A stretch of DNA of 64,000 nucleotides from an uncultured Fastidiosipila sp. (GTDB lineage Bacteria; Bacillota; Clostridia; Saccharofermentanales; Fastidiosipilaceae). This document shows positions 45,586 through 55,343 of the stretch, piece by piece. The translations under genes and the position numbers were made by a program. The notes under the pieces were generated by a model, which ran no database searches, was not told the DNA's origin, and saw nothing but the letters and a program-made list of their open reading frames with translations. The stretch spans positions 34,723 through 98,722 of the forward strand of contig CAMYAM010000006.1 in NCBI GenBank assembly GCA_947253875.1. The letters are read 5' to 3'. Position 1 is the first letter of the stretch, and every line of letters starts with the position of its first letter.

Positions 45586-46107
45586 GTGGAAAGATTAGAA
45601 TTATATGATGCAAGACTATTAATAGCAATCCAACAATTGTTCAAGAATAAATATTTGGACAAGTTTTTTAAAAATTATACTCACCTAGGAGATGCAGGAG
45701 CGATCTGGATTGTTCTAGGCTTAGCGTTTATGTCATTTAAACAAACCAGAAGATCAGGAATTTTAATGATCGGAGCTTTAATAACAACCTGGTTATTTTG
45801 TAGCTATATTATTAAGACAAGTCTGAAGAGAGTTAGACCATATGAGAAACACAAAGAAGTAAGATTGTTAATTAGAACTCAAAAAGATACATCATTCCCT
45901 TCCGGACACGCAGCTTCATCAATAGCTTGTGCCACAGTAGTAATGATCACTGCTGGGGGTAGTATAGGTATTTTTTGTCTAGTGTTGGCAGTTTTAATGG
46001 CATTTTCTAGAATTTATGTTGGAGTACACTATCCTTTAGATGTAATAGTTGGTAGCTTGTTAGGATTTATAATAGCATCTTTAACCTGCTTGATTTTTTA
46101 TTTGTAA
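45586..46107 (+). CDS. PAP2 family phosphatase
   Basis: 173-aa membrane phosphatase, 5-6 helices. The three PAP2 motifs are intact: KTSLKRVRPYE, FPSGHAAS and SRIYVGVHYPLDVIVGS. Likely substrates are undecaprenyl pyrophosphate or phosphatidylglycerol phosphate, or another lipid phosphate. The GTG start at 45586 has GCGAGG upstream; an ATG 4 bp earlier is out of frame and stops at once. Confidence 0.92.
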   Translation: MERLELYDARLLIAIQQLFKNKYLDKFFKNYTHLGDAGAIWIVLGLAFMSFKQTRRSGILMIGALITTWLFCSYIIKTSLKRVRPYEKHKEVRLLIRTQKDTSFPSGHAASSIACATVVMITAGGSIGIFCLVLAVLMAFSRIYVGVHYPLDVIVGSLLGFIIASLTCLIFYL

Positions 46108-46359
46108 AATATCTTTGTAAAGTATCTTAAGATATATTTTTTTTAATACGATTTAATGCCTATAACCAAGGCATCAAGCAGGAAAAAGCGAACTTTTGCA
46201 TGCACAAGCGAAATAAACTTATAGTATAATGAGTTCTAATCGTAAGAGTAGATTTACCTGTCTTGGTTTTAATAACTTGAATTTTATTTAGAACAATAGG
46301 GTAAAATACATAAGATGTTAGATTTTTCATGAAATCCAAAAAATATCAAGGAGACAGAT

Positions 46360-47373
46360 ATGAGAAACGCAAAAAGTATTAATAAGAATATAAAGTTAGT
46401 TTTAGAGCAGAAGGGTATTGATACAGTATCTTTCGCTGAAGAATTACAAGTAGATCCAACTCTCGTAGAGACCTGGTTAAATGGAACTGAGTTACCTAAC
46501 TTAGAAATCTTACCTGCCATAGCTGAAGCTCTTTCGGTAGATATTGATGATTTATTTAGAGAAAATTTAGAGCCAGAAAAAACTGAGTCTCATTCTGTTA
46601 GCGACAAAAGTATCATTTACGCAGAGGACGAACGTGATCGTTATAGGATCGACTTAATCAATGAGATCAAGAATGTAGACTTAATCCTAGATAGCTCTAA
46701 CAAAGTTATAATTAGAGAATCAGAAGATGGTAGATCTCGCTTACACGTATATGGTGATGATGATTTTAGAGATGCAGTTTCATTCTCTGAAGATGAAGAT
46801 ACACTTAAACTTAAGGTTATGAGTGGTGTTGATAAGGGCACTTTCTTAGGCATTAGCTTTGACTTCTCAAGTAGTGGTTCAAACAATCTCGTAGTAGTAG
46901 AATTACCAGAAGAGGTAGAGAAAGTAGTAAGAGCTAGTATTTCTGGCGCTCCAGAACTAGAAATTGAGACCAATTTAGAAAAATTAGAAGTTGAAATTAG
47001 TGGTTCAGCTGATGTTAAAGCAGATCAAGTTACAGATTTTATTAGCACAATTTATGGTGCAGCTGATATAGAGGTAGATAAAGTGGATAACTTTGATCTG
47101 GATATTTTGGGCTCTGGTGATGTTAAGATAAACTACGCACGTGGAAATGGTAATGTTAGAATTCAAGGTTCTGGTGACGTAAGATTAGGTGACAGTGTTA
47201 TGGAAGATTTGGATATTTCTATCAGTGGTTCTGGTGAGTTCAAATCTGATCTCAGCGTAAATAACGTTATAGCTAATGTAATTGGTAGTGGTGACATTGT
47301 AGTTAGAGAAATTCGTGGCGAAAGAAGTTTCCATAATTTAGCCGAAGAAAACTTCACTGTTAAATCAGAATAG
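46360..47373 (+). CDS. HTH protein fused to a GIN/DUF2807-like beta-solenoid
   Basis: 337 aa. Residues 1-70 form an XRE-type helix-turn-helix (FAEELQVDPTLVETWLNGTELPNLEILPAIAEALSVDIDDLF). From about residue 90 on, the protein is built of short beta strands with repeated ISGSADV, ILGSGDVKI, IQGSGDVRL, ISGSGEFKS and VIGSGDIVV units, the signature of the head GIN (DUF2807/DUF4097-like) solenoid. That fold is usually on the cell surface; here there is no signal peptide or membrane helix, so it is cytoplasmic. AAGGAGACAGAT precedes the ATG. A sensor-regulator role is inference. Confidence 0.8.
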   Translation: MRNAKSINKNIKLVLEQKGIDTVSFAEELQVDPTLVETWLNGTELPNLEILPAIAEALSVDIDDLFRENLEPEKTESHSVSDKSIIYAEDERDRYRIDLINEIKNVDLILDSSNKVIIRESEDGRSRLHVYGDDDFRDAVSFSEDEDTLKLKVMSGVDKGTFLGISFDFSSSGSNNLVVVELPEEVEKVVRASISGAPELEIETNLEKLEVEISGSADVKADQVTDFISTIYGAADIEVDKVDNFDLDILGSGDVKINYARGNGNVRIQGSGDVRLGDSVMEDLDISISGSGEFKSDLSVNNVIANVIGSGDIVVREIRGERSFHNLAEENFTVKSE

Positions 47374-47392
47374 AAAGTGAGTAGTTTCATTG

Positions 47393-47512
47393 ATGAAACG
47401 AAATGATAGAAATCAAGTTGCAAAAATAATTTCAATAGTACTGGTCGGGGTTCTAGGTTTAGGACTAATATCAGGTGCAGTTATTAGTATGGCTGCAATG
47501 CTTGGAAGATAA
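47393..47512 (+). CDS. 39-aa single-helix membrane peptide
   Basis: Short ORF between the HTH-solenoid and the ATPase genes. A basic start (MKRNDRNQVAK) is followed by a hydrophobic helix of about 22 residues and ends MLGR. A weak purine-rich stretch lies upstream (GAAAGTGAG, spacing long). It resembles small DUF4044-type membrane peptides of Firmicutes in length and layout. It is probably translated from the same message as the preceding gene. Confidence 0.45.
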   Translation: MKRNDRNQVAKIISIVLVGVLGLGLISGAVISMAAMLGR

Positions 47513-47568
47513 AAATTTAATAAACTGGCTAAAAGTAAATGAGCACAAAAAAATGCTGAGAGGTTGAT

Positions 47569-50058
47569 ATGCAAAGCTTCGAGAATTTAGGAGAATTTTA
47601 TTTAGGTAAAGTAGTAGACCTAGAAACAATGAAGAGCACTGAGCAGTATTACCTTTACAAATCAAAAGATCTGACTACCCATGCAATCTGCGTGGGTATG
47701 ACAGGTTCAGGTAAGACTGGTCTATGTATAGACTTGTTGGAGGAAGCAGCCATAGATGGTATTCCTGCTTTGGTCATTGATCCCAAAGGTGATATGGGCA
47801 ATCTCATGTTAGCCTTTCCGGATTTTTTAGCAGAAAACTTCGAACCTTGGATTGACACAGTAGAAGCAAGTAGACAAGGATTAACTGCTAAAGAAGCTGC
47901 AGCACAAGTAGCCTCTAACTGGAAAAATGGTTTGGCAGATTCAGGCATTGACGCTGCGAGAGTTCAAAAATATTTAGATAGTGTTGAACTAAATATTTAC
48001 ACACCAGGCAGTAATGCAGGTAAGCAATTATCAATAATTGATGTGACAGACTTACCTAGTGATGCAATCTTAAATGATGAAGAGGCTCTTAATAACTATG
48101 TAAGTTCGACCGTCTCTAACATATTATCTCTCTTAAAGATTGATAGTGATCCTTTGACCTCAAGAGAGCATATTTTATTATCATATATTTTCTTAAACAA
48201 ATATAAAAAACGTGAGAGTTTAGATATCACGGAATTAATTCAAGCAATACAGAACCCAGGTTTTGATAAGTTGGGTGCCTTGGACTTGGAGTCTTTTTAT
48301 CCAGAAAAAGATAGATTCAGACTTGCAGTTCAACTTAATAATTTAATGGCATCACCAAGTTTTGCTTCTTGGCTAAAAGGTGAAGCCCTAGATGTTCAAA
48401 ATCTCTTATACACAAAAGCAGGCAAACCAAAAATATCTATAATCTCAATTAACCACCTATCTGATGAAGATAGAATGTTTATTGTAACCGCTATTCTTAA
48501 TAAGGTTATTTCTTGGACAAGAGCTCAAGCTGGTACATCTAGTTTGCGTGCAATTCTATACATGGATGAGATTTTCGGATACTTCCCACCAGTCAGCAAT
48601 CCTAGTTCAAAACAAGCTTTACTAACTCTGTTAAAACAGGCTAGAGCTTTTGGTTTGGCAGTAGTTTTGGCAACTCAGAACCCAGTCGACTTAGATTACA
48701 AAGGTTTATCTAATATTGGATCGTGGTTCATAGGAAGACTGCAGACCGAGCAGGATAAAAACAGATTACTTGATGGTCTACAAAGTGTGTCTAATGAATC
48801 CGGAATGAACTTCGATAGGAATCAATTATCTGAGTTGATATCAGCTTTACCAAAGAGAACTTTCTTAGTAAATAATGTGCATGAGTCTGGACCAGAGCTG
48901 TTTAAGACACGTTGGACTATGTCTTATTTAGCCGGACCTTTGACCAGAGAATCTATAAGCAGATTAAGTCCTGCAGATGAGGTAGTTACAGAGCAAGCTG
49001 CTAAGGCGATAGAAGGAAATGATAGTTTAGGTGTTTCAGAGACTGAACTTGCTGGTAAAGTGGAAGTCAGAGAGAATACAAACTCTGCTGAGAACAGCTC
49101 TTTAGCAAGTTCCAATAATGCCAATAATATCAGGAAAAAAGTCCCTGACAACATAGATATTTACTATCAAAAGTCAGATGAGCAAGAAGAAGTTATTTAT
49201 AAACCAGGCTTGCTTGCCCATGTTGATGTAAGTTTTGTAGATAAGAAACATAATATTAGCGAGGTCAAGAGTTTAAGTTTCATAAGTGAACTTAAAGATG
49301 AAGTAATTGCTGTAGATTGGTCAGAAAATCTAGCTGAAGATTCCAAGATAGAAACAGTAAATATTCCAGCCAGTTCAGCAAAATTCCTTGAGATTCCAGA
49401 TTCTGCTGGCAAGAAAACTAGCTATACTCAATGGGAAAAAGATCTTAAGGATATGGTTTATAGAGATGCAAGATTAGAGTTATTCTCTCATGATGCAAGT
49501 GGTTTAGTGTCTAGACCGGGTGAATCAGAGAGTGAATTTAGTCTACGAATAGAGCAATCTGTGCGTGAAGCAAGAGATAAGGCTGTAGAAGATCTAAAAG
49601 CAAAGTATGAGAAAAAACTTCAAGCGGCTGAAGAGAAAATTAGAAAAGCTGAATCTAGATTACAGCGAGAAGAAGCTGAAGCAAAACAATCTAAATTATC
49701 TTCATGGATAGATATAGGCTCAACTGTGCTAGATAGTTTCCTCGGACGTAAGAAGTTTGGGAAAACTACCATGAACAAGGCTGCACGTTCTGCAAGATCA
49801 GTGGGAAGAGCTAATCAACAAGCTGCTGATGTTCATAGAGCTGAAGCAGATTTAGAAACATACCAGGCAGATTTAGAAAAACTTGAACAAGAATTAAGCG
49901 CTGAATTGGAGAAGTTAAGTGATAACTTCAAAGAAACAACTAATAATATTGGTAAGTTTGATATAGCTCCAACAAAAGGTAATATTAATGTCAAAGTATT
50001 AGCAGTAATTATGCTGCCTTACGCCGAAACAGCAAATGGTCTAGTACCGTTATTCTAG
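47569..50058 (+). CDS. HerA/FtsK-like ATP-binding protein
   Basis: 829 aa. P-loop ATPase of the FtsK-HerA superfamily: GMTGSGKTG (Walker A), ALVIDPKGDMGNLMLAF, ILYMDEIFGYFPP (Walker B) and ATQNPVDLDYKGLSNIGSWFIGRLQTEQDKNR. From about residue 640 a long coiled coil (AKYEKKLQAAEEKIRKAESRLQREEAEAKQ) is interrupted by SSWIDIGSTVLDSFLGRKKFG, resumes, and ends in a short hydrophobic strand region. These bacterial proteins (DUF853/DUF87-like) are of unknown role; DNA pumping or nuclease partnership is inferred for relatives. CTGAGAGGTTGAT precedes the ATG. Confidence 0.85.
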   Translation: MQSFENLGEFYLGKVVDLETMKSTEQYYLYKSKDLTTHAICVGMTGSGKTGLCIDLLEEAAIDGIPALVIDPKGDMGNLMLAFPDFLAENFEPWIDTVEASRQGLTAKEAAAQVASNWKNGLADSGIDAARVQKYLDSVELNIYTPGSNAGKQLSIIDVTDLPSDAILNDEEALNNYVSSTVSNILSLLKIDSDPLTSREHILLSYIFLNKYKKRESLDITELIQAIQNPGFDKLGALDLESFYPEKDRFRLAVQLNNLMASPSFASWLKGEALDVQNLLYTKAGKPKISIISINHLSDEDRMFIVTAILNKVISWTRAQAGTSSLRAILYMDEIFGYFPPVSNPSSKQALLTLLKQARAFGLAVVLATQNPVDLDYKGLSNIGSWFIGRLQTEQDKNRLLDGLQSVSNESGMNFDRNQLSELISALPKRTFLVNNVHESGPELFKTRWTMSYLAGPLTRESISRLSPADEVVTEQAAKAIEGNDSLGVSETELAGKVEVRENTNSAENSSLASSNNANNIRKKVPDNIDIYYQKSDEQEEVIYKPGLLAHVDVSFVDKKHNISEVKSLSFISELKDEVIAVDWSENLAEDSKIETVNIPASSAKFLEIPDSAGKKTSYTQWEKDLKDMVYRDARLELFSHDASGLVSRPGESESEFSLRIEQSVREARDKAVEDLKAKYEKKLQAAEEKIRKAESRLQREEAEAKQSKLSSWIDIGSTVLDSFLGRKKFGKTTMNKAARSARSVGRANQQAADVHRAEADLETYQADLEKLEQELSAELEKLSDNFKETTNNIGKFDIAPTKGNINVKVLAVIMLPYAETANGLVPLF

Positions 50059-50166
50059 TTTAGGTTGAAGATTGCTTTTTCGAGTGCAATTCAAAAACAA
50101 ATTAAAAATATAACTGTTATACTGTTATCTAACAAAAAATAGTTAAAGCAAAGAAAGGAAGAAACG

Positions 50167-51576
50167 ATGCTTACAGTAAAATTAAATCAAGATACTGGAC
50201 TAAAAGTTCATTTACGTCCAATAAATAGTGGCTGTGATATGGTTAAGTTCGCAAGTGAAGTTTCAAACTTTACAGCAAAGAAAGGTGAACTTTTCTTCTG
50301 GCCAAAAGAAAATTCAGAATCTGTATTGCTAGCAGGTCTAGGTGAATTATCTGAATTAAAAGCAGATGACTTGCGTACATTAGCTTTCAAGATTGTTAAA
50401 GAATTGGAATTACACAAAGTTAAAGAGGCTAGCGTAAAACTTCCAGAATTAGAGCTAGACGCAGAACAAGTTTTAGCAGCATTTATCGAAGGTCTAATTC
50501 ATTCTGAATATAAATTCAACAAAGGTACAAGAGACAAAGAAGAGCACGATCTTACAATTAGTGTAGAAACCGAAGTTGCAGATGCAGAGAAAGTTTTAGA
50601 AGAAGTTAAAAATATCATGGAAGGTGTATTCCTAGCTCGTGACTTAACAAACTTGACCTCGAACGATATGCACCCAGCAGACTTGGCTAACTGCGCAAAA
50701 GAAAAATTGGAACCACTAGGTGTTAAGGTAACAATTTTTAACGAAGAAGAAATGCTAGAAAAAGGCATGGAAGCTGCCTACGCAGTTGGTAAAGGTTCTA
50801 GCTACCGACCACAATTCGTAGTCTTAGAATATAACGGTGATGACAGTACCAAGGAAAGAACAGCTTTAGTAGGTAAGGCAATTTGTTATGACTCAGGTGG
50901 TTACAGCTTGAAACCATCAAGAAGCATGATCACAATGCAATCTGACATGGGTGGCTCAGCAAGTGTTATTGGGGCTTTCTTAGCTTTAGCAAAGAATAAA
51001 GTAAAAGCAAATGTAATTGGTACATTCGCTCCAGTAGAAAACTTAGTTTCTGGAACAAGTTACAGAGTTGGTGATATTATTGGTTCAATGTCAGGACAAA
51101 CAATTGAAGTCCAAAATACAGATGCTGAAGGTCGTGTAACTCTAGCAGATGCTATTTACTATGCAACCTCACAAGATAATGTTACACGTGTAATTGATAT
51201 CGCTACATTGACAGGTGCATGTCTATCAGCTTTAGGCGAAGAGTTCACAGGTGCTATTACAAATAATCAAGAATTCTATAATGAATTTGTTGAAGCTGCA
51301 GACTTAGCAGGTGAGAAAGTCTGGCAATTACCTATAGCAGATGCATTCAAGAATGCTAATAAATCTAAGGTAGCTGACTTCACAAACTCTGCAGGTGGTG
51401 GAGCAGGTACAGTTACAGCAGGTCTATTCGTAGGTGAGTTCTTGGCTGATAAGGATCTACCATGGATCCATTTGGATATCGCAGGAACAGCATATTTGAG
51501 CAAACCATGTGGTTACTTACCAGAGCGTGCAACAGGTGTTCACGTTAAAGCTTTCTACAACTTGCTAGCAAAATAA
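50167..51576 (+). CDS. pepA: leucyl aminopeptidase (M17 family)
   Basis: 469-aa cytosolic exopeptidase that removes N-terminal residues in peptide turnover. The C-terminal catalytic domain (about 165-469) has the signature NTDAEGRVTLADAIYYA and VGKAICYDSGGYSLKP with metal-binding Lys/Asp; the N-terminal 150 residues form the macro-like domain. The signature normally reads NTDAEGRL; here Val follows, a mild change. AAGAAAGGAAG precedes the ATG. Confidence 0.94.
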   Translation: MLTVKLNQDTGLKVHLRPINSGCDMVKFASEVSNFTAKKGELFFWPKENSESVLLAGLGELSELKADDLRTLAFKIVKELELHKVKEASVKLPELELDAEQVLAAFIEGLIHSEYKFNKGTRDKEEHDLTISVETEVADAEKVLEEVKNIMEGVFLARDLTNLTSNDMHPADLANCAKEKLEPLGVKVTIFNEEEMLEKGMEAAYAVGKGSSYRPQFVVLEYNGDDSTKERTALVGKAICYDSGGYSLKPSRSMITMQSDMGGSASVIGAFLALAKNKVKANVIGTFAPVENLVSGTSYRVGDIIGSMSGQTIEVQNTDAEGRVTLADAIYYATSQDNVTRVIDIATLTGACLSALGEEFTGAITNNQEFYNEFVEAADLAGEKVWQLPIADAFKNANKSKVADFTNSAGGGAGTVTAGLFVGEFLADKDLPWIHLDIAGTAYLSKPCGYLPERATGVHVKAFYNLLAK

Positions 51577-51644
51577 TTGTGTATACAATTTATATGCGTA
51601 ATTTTGTACGCATTCTGATGTAGATAGAGAAAAAATCTTAATAC

Positions 51645-51687
51645 AAGGCTTCCCAGAGTATTTTAACTTACTGCTATTGGGGAGCCT
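51645..51687 (+). terminator. terminator of pepA
   Basis: AAGGCTTCCC / GGGGAGCCTT stem with a long AT-rich loop, followed by TATTTTAT. Confidence 0.75.
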
Positions 51688-51716
51688 TTATTTTATAAAG
51701 AAAAGGAGAAGGCTGA

Positions 51717-52580
51717 GTGAAAGAAAATATAAACGCTGCGATGTTTGCAGCATCTAATGCTTTGAAGCCAGGTCAAACGGAAGATATTTACAGGTTAAGA
51801 GATTTATTAGCTGGATTAGACGAGAGGGTTATCTTATCGGAATTTTTGTTTACGGAATCTACATGCTCAGAGGAAAAATTATCCTCTGTCTGTTCAGGAA
51901 GTCCAGAAGCAAAGGCTGCAGAGCTTAACACTTACTTTGCTAATTCTGAAATTAAAAATATCTACGATGTCTCTGGTGGAGATTTAGCGAATGGAATTCT
52001 GCCATATCTTGATTATGATGTGATTAAGGCGAGTCCAGCTAAGTACTGGGGTTATAGTGACAATACAACGGTTATCAATGCTATTTACAAAATGACAGGT
52101 AAGTCCTCAATTCTTTATCAGATTAGAAATTTAATTGGTGAAGCTGGTGAACAGCAAACGCAAAATTTCGTTGAAGAAGATAGACTTTTTGATTTCAACT
52201 ATGAATTTATAAGAGGCAGTCAGATTGAGGGAGTAGTTTTGGGTGGTAATATTCGTTGTTTATTGAAGCTGGCAGGTACGAAATTCATGCCGGACTTCAG
52301 TGGTAAAGTTCTTTTCTTAGAATCTTACAGTGGTAGAACGGCAAGGATACGTAGTTATTTTTATCAACTGGAGCAACTGGGAGTTTTTGCAGAGATTTCT
52401 GGACTGATTTTGGGGAGTTTTACAGAACTATTCGAAAAAGATGGCAAGACTTCATTGCTTGAAATTGTTGAGGAGATAGTTCCAGATAGAATTCCTATAG
52501 CAAGTACTGACGAGATAGGTCATGGAGCAAATAGTAAGGCTCTTAGAATTGGAGAAAGTTTGAACCTGAGCAGAGATTAG
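51717..52580 (+). CDS. S66 family LD-carboxypeptidase-like peptidase
   Basis: 287 aa. Follows the LdcA/MccF pattern: VSGGDLANGILPYLDYDVIKASPAKYWGYSDNT (nucleophile Ser in GYSD), EGVVLGGNIRCLLKLAGT, then LFLES (Glu) and DEIGHG (His), giving the Ser-Glu-His triad. Members cleave L,D peptide bonds in muropeptides or detoxify microcin C. It is shorter than the usual 300-340 aa, and the N-terminal VVAPSS strand is replaced by AAMFAASNALKPGQT. The GTG start is behind AAAGGAGAAGG. Cytoplasmic; no signal peptide. Confidence 0.87.
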   Translation: MKENINAAMFAASNALKPGQTEDIYRLRDLLAGLDERVILSEFLFTESTCSEEKLSSVCSGSPEAKAAELNTYFANSEIKNIYDVSGGDLANGILPYLDYDVIKASPAKYWGYSDNTTVINAIYKMTGKSSILYQIRNLIGEAGEQQTQNFVEEDRLFDFNYEFIRGSQIEGVVLGGNIRCLLKLAGTKFMPDFSGKVLFLESYSGRTARIRSYFYQLEQLGVFAEISGLILGSFTELFEKDGKTSLLEIVEEIVPDRIPIASTDEIGHGANSKALRIGESLNLSRD

Positions 52581-52597
52581 TTGTTTTTATGAAATAG

Positions 52598-52624
52598 AAA
52601 AGTGTAGCCTTAAGACTACACTTT
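52598..52624. terminator. bidirectional terminator
   Basis: AAAGTGTAG / CTACACTTT stem between two convergent genes. Confidence 0.8.
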
Positions 52625-52653
52625 CTTTATTAATATTCTATTATATTTGTAGG

Positions 52654-53640
52654 CTAATCATTATTTTTCTTACTTAATAAATTAGTAATTGTAATAACTA
52701 TTGGGAATAAAACACCTGCAATTAACAGTACAATCCAGGAAATCTTCCAAGCGTTAGTCAAGAAACTATAGAGAAGGTAGATTGCTGTAGAGATTGACCA
52801 GAAACTTGTATACACTGTGATTTTAAGGGATGAATTAGCTTTTTTGACTTTTGTATAATTGCCTTCTTTTAATAATTTCTCATAGCTTTTCCATCTGACA
52901 TCTGCTTGAACAAGGAAATATACGCCAATCGCTATTAGTAATAAAGTAACCGCTAGCATGATAACGCTTAATATATCATTTTTTTCATCAATAATGGCCC
53001 CAATAAAGATAGGTATTACTGAGGTTACACACAACATAATTCCTGTTAAATTCAATTTATTGTAGGTATCTCTATAATTTTCTTGTTTTTCTTTCGCCAA
53101 ACCTCTAACTCCATAAGCAGTTTCTATTACTTCTTTATCCAAGAAATCATATTTCTCACTCTGATTGCCACCGACAATAAGTAAAGCCACACCTGCCGCT
53201 ACAAATATAAATAGTACGATTAAGCCAATACCAGAGGCAACGTTTTCGTTCATGAAGTTAGGATTAGACTCACTTATTTGACCAAGTATAAGTAGAACTA
53301 TAGGGGAAAGAATAAATAAGGATACAGCTAGTGCTATTAGTTTAGAGCCAGCTTCTTGAATCCTCAGGAAATCATTTGCTTCTTCTAACGTAACTGTTCT
53401 TACATCTAAGTTATCTGAAATATTTACATTTTCTTCTATCTCTATATTCTCTTTTAGGAGATAGTCAGTACTTACACCGAAAAGTTGTGAAAGTTTAATT
53501 ATTTTCTCTAAATCTGGAATAGATTGAGCACCTTCCCACTTGGATATTGATTGTCTCGTGACATTCATTTGCTCAGCTAGTTCTTCTTGTGACCAGCCAG
53601 CTTTTTTGCGTAATAAGATAAGTTTATCTGCAAAAATCAT
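52654..53640 (-). CDS. XRE-type regulator with membrane segments
   Basis: 328 aa. N-terminal HTH (KLILLRKKAGWSQEELAEQMNVTRQSISKWEGAQSIPDLEKIIKLSQLFGVSTDYLL), followed from about residue 95 by six hydrophobic segments in three pairs. Such membrane-bound HTH proteins are common in Firmicutes and are thought to sense envelope conditions; the target is unknown. GGGAGGATAATAAT precedes the ATG. It is divergent from the GH29 gene with 261 bp between, which could contain its operator. Confidence 0.85.
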   Translation of the reverse strand: MIFADKLILLRKKAGWSQEELAEQMNVTRQSISKWEGAQSIPDLEKIIKLSQLFGVSTDYLLKENIEIEENVNISDNLDVRTVTLEEANDFLRIQEAGSKLIALAVSLFILSPIVLLILGQISESNPNFMNENVASGIGLIVLFIFVAAGVALLIVGGNQSEKYDFLDKEVIETAYGVRGLAKEKQENYRDTYNKLNLTGIMLCVTSVIPIFIGAIIDEKNDILSVIMLAVTLLLIAIGVYFLVQADVRWKSYEKLLKEGNYTKVKKANSSLKITVYTSFWSISTAIYLLYSFLTNAWKISWIVLLIAGVLFPIVITITNLLSKKNND

Positions 53641-53901
53641 ATTATTATCCTCCCATATGATTAATATGCTCTAATGATAGAGTTTCAAGGGGTTGCAGAC
53701 CACCAATTGGAGCGGTCAATTTGTCAACTTGCAGTTGCATGCTGGTGTTATCTTGTTAAATAGTAGTTTTAGTATAATAACCAATATAATTCTGTGTAAT
53801 ATAATTTTAGCGAATGCAGAGAAGCTTATGGTGTTATTTATGTTAAAAAATAATTATTTTTGTGTGATAATAAAAACAACTCAAATTTTGTGGAGGTATT
53901 T
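53641..53901. other. divergent upstream region of the XRE and GH29 genes
   Basis: No gene is present. Two TATAAT-like -10 elements (TATAATAACC and TATAATTCTG) occur near 53774-53792 toward the GH29 gene, without clear -35 boxes. An imperfect GACC/GGTC palindrome (GACCACCAATTGGAGCGGTC) is at about 53699-53718. Confidence 0.4.
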
Positions 53902-55209
53902 ATGGATTATCAAGAATACATGAGAATAAGAGATGAACGCACTCGAGAATTTATGAAGGCTAGGTTTGGACTTTTTATCCATTGGGGATTATATGCAATT
54001 TCTGCACGTGGTGAATGGTATATGACCAATCATGAGATCCCAAGAACCGAGTACGAGAAGTATGCAGAAGAATGGAATCCGTATCATTTCGATGCGAAAG
54101 AGTGGGCAAAGTTGGCGAAAGAAGCCGGCATGAAATATGCCGTTATTACGACTAAACACCATGATGGTTTCTGCCTATTTGATAGTAAATTAACTGATTA
54201 TAAGTCAACTAATACTCCGTTTGGAAGAGATATAATACGTGAGTTTGTGGATGCATTTAGAGCGGAAGGCCTTAAGGTAGGATTTTACTACTCACTTCTA
54301 GATTGGCATCATCCTGATTACCCGGTCAAAGGAGACCAATTCCATCCAGAAAGAAACCACGAAGGTTTGAATGAAAATGAAGGCAATTTCCCACGCTACT
54401 TAGATTATTTGCACGGTCAAGTAGAGGAGTTAATGAGTAATTATGGCAAAATTGATTTGCTCTGGTTCGACTTTTCTTATGGAGATAAATTTGGTGAAGC
54501 TTGGAGGGGTAAGGAGCTGCTTGACATGATCCGTTCTAAACAACCTGACATTATCGTTAATGGAAGACTAGAAGGTAGTGGGGAAACTCATGGGTCAATA
54601 TTGAGCGATGAACCTAGTATTTTCTCAGGTGATTTTGCCAATCCAGAGATGATTATTCCACCTGCAGGTATGACTACAGATTCAGGTAGAGTTGTCCCTT
54701 GGGAAGCTTGTTTAACTATTAATAATAGCTGGGGATATAATGCCTGGGATAGAAGCTTCAAATCTTCAGAGCAACTAATACGTAAATTAGTAGAATGTGT
54801 AAGCAAGAATGGAAATATGCTCCTTAACGTGGGACCTAATGCAAAAGGAGAAATCCAGAAAGAACAAAAACAGATCCTAAAAGAAATTGGAGAGTGGATG
54901 TACTGTAATTCAGATAGTATTTACGGATGTGCTGCAGCAGAGCTTGCTAAACCTGAATGGGGACGTTTCACGCAAAAAGGCAATACTATTTATGCTCACG
55001 TATTTGAAGAGCCAATTGGTCCAGTAATTATTCAGAATTTCGACAAAAAGATTAAGAGGATTAGAAGAGTACGTGATGGTTTGGAGTTACATAACAATAA
55101 ACCGTGGAACGCAGCTAATGGCTACGATCAACATGTATTCATTGAATATTTATATACAGATGAGTTAGACAAGATTGATAGTGTAATTGCAATTGAAGTT
55201 GAAGAATAG
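53902..55209 (+). CDS. alpha-L-fucosidase (GH29)
   Basis: 435 aa. Catalytic barrel: FGLFIHWGLYAISARGEWYM, NPYHFDAKEWAKLAKEAGMKYAVITTKHHDGFCLF, GFYYSLLDWHHPDYP, and the nucleophile Asp in IDLLWFDFSYG. It removes alpha-linked fucose from glycans; no signal peptide, so it acts on imported oligosaccharides. The ATG at 53902 is chosen because GGAGGTATTT precedes it. An upstream in-frame ATG at 53860 has none. Confidence 0.92.
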   Translation: MDYQEYMRIRDERTREFMKARFGLFIHWGLYAISARGEWYMTNHEIPRTEYEKYAEEWNPYHFDAKEWAKLAKEAGMKYAVITTKHHDGFCLFDSKLTDYKSTNTPFGRDIIREFVDAFRAEGLKVGFYYSLLDWHHPDYPVKGDQFHPERNHEGLNENEGNFPRYLDYLHGQVEELMSNYGKIDLLWFDFSYGDKFGEAWRGKELLDMIRSKQPDIIVNGRLEGSGETHGSILSDEPSIFSGDFANPEMIIPPAGMTTDSGRVVPWEACLTINNSWGYNAWDRSFKSSEQLIRKLVECVSKNGNMLLNVGPNAKGEIQKEQKQILKEIGEWMYCNSDSIYGCAAAELAKPEWGRFTQKGNTIYAHVFEEPIGPVIIQNFDKKIKRIRRVRDGLELHNNKPWNAANGYDQHVFIEYLYTDELDKIDSVIAIEVEE

Positions 55210-55265
55210 AAAAATTAAGGAACTTAGGCTGTGATGTTAAAGCAGCTTTGCCGTTTAGAAAATTT

Positions 55266-55300
55266 AAGGTGTGTAAGATAGTGATTATCTTGCACACCTT
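55266..55300 (+). terminator. terminator of the GH29 gene
   Basis: AAGGTGTGTAAGATA / TATCTTGCACACCTT, 15-bp stem with one mismatch and a 5-nt loop, followed by CTTGTTTG. Confidence 0.88.
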
Positions 55301-55343
55301 CTTGTTTGTTCAAAATACAAAAATATATTTGTGAGTATAGGAA

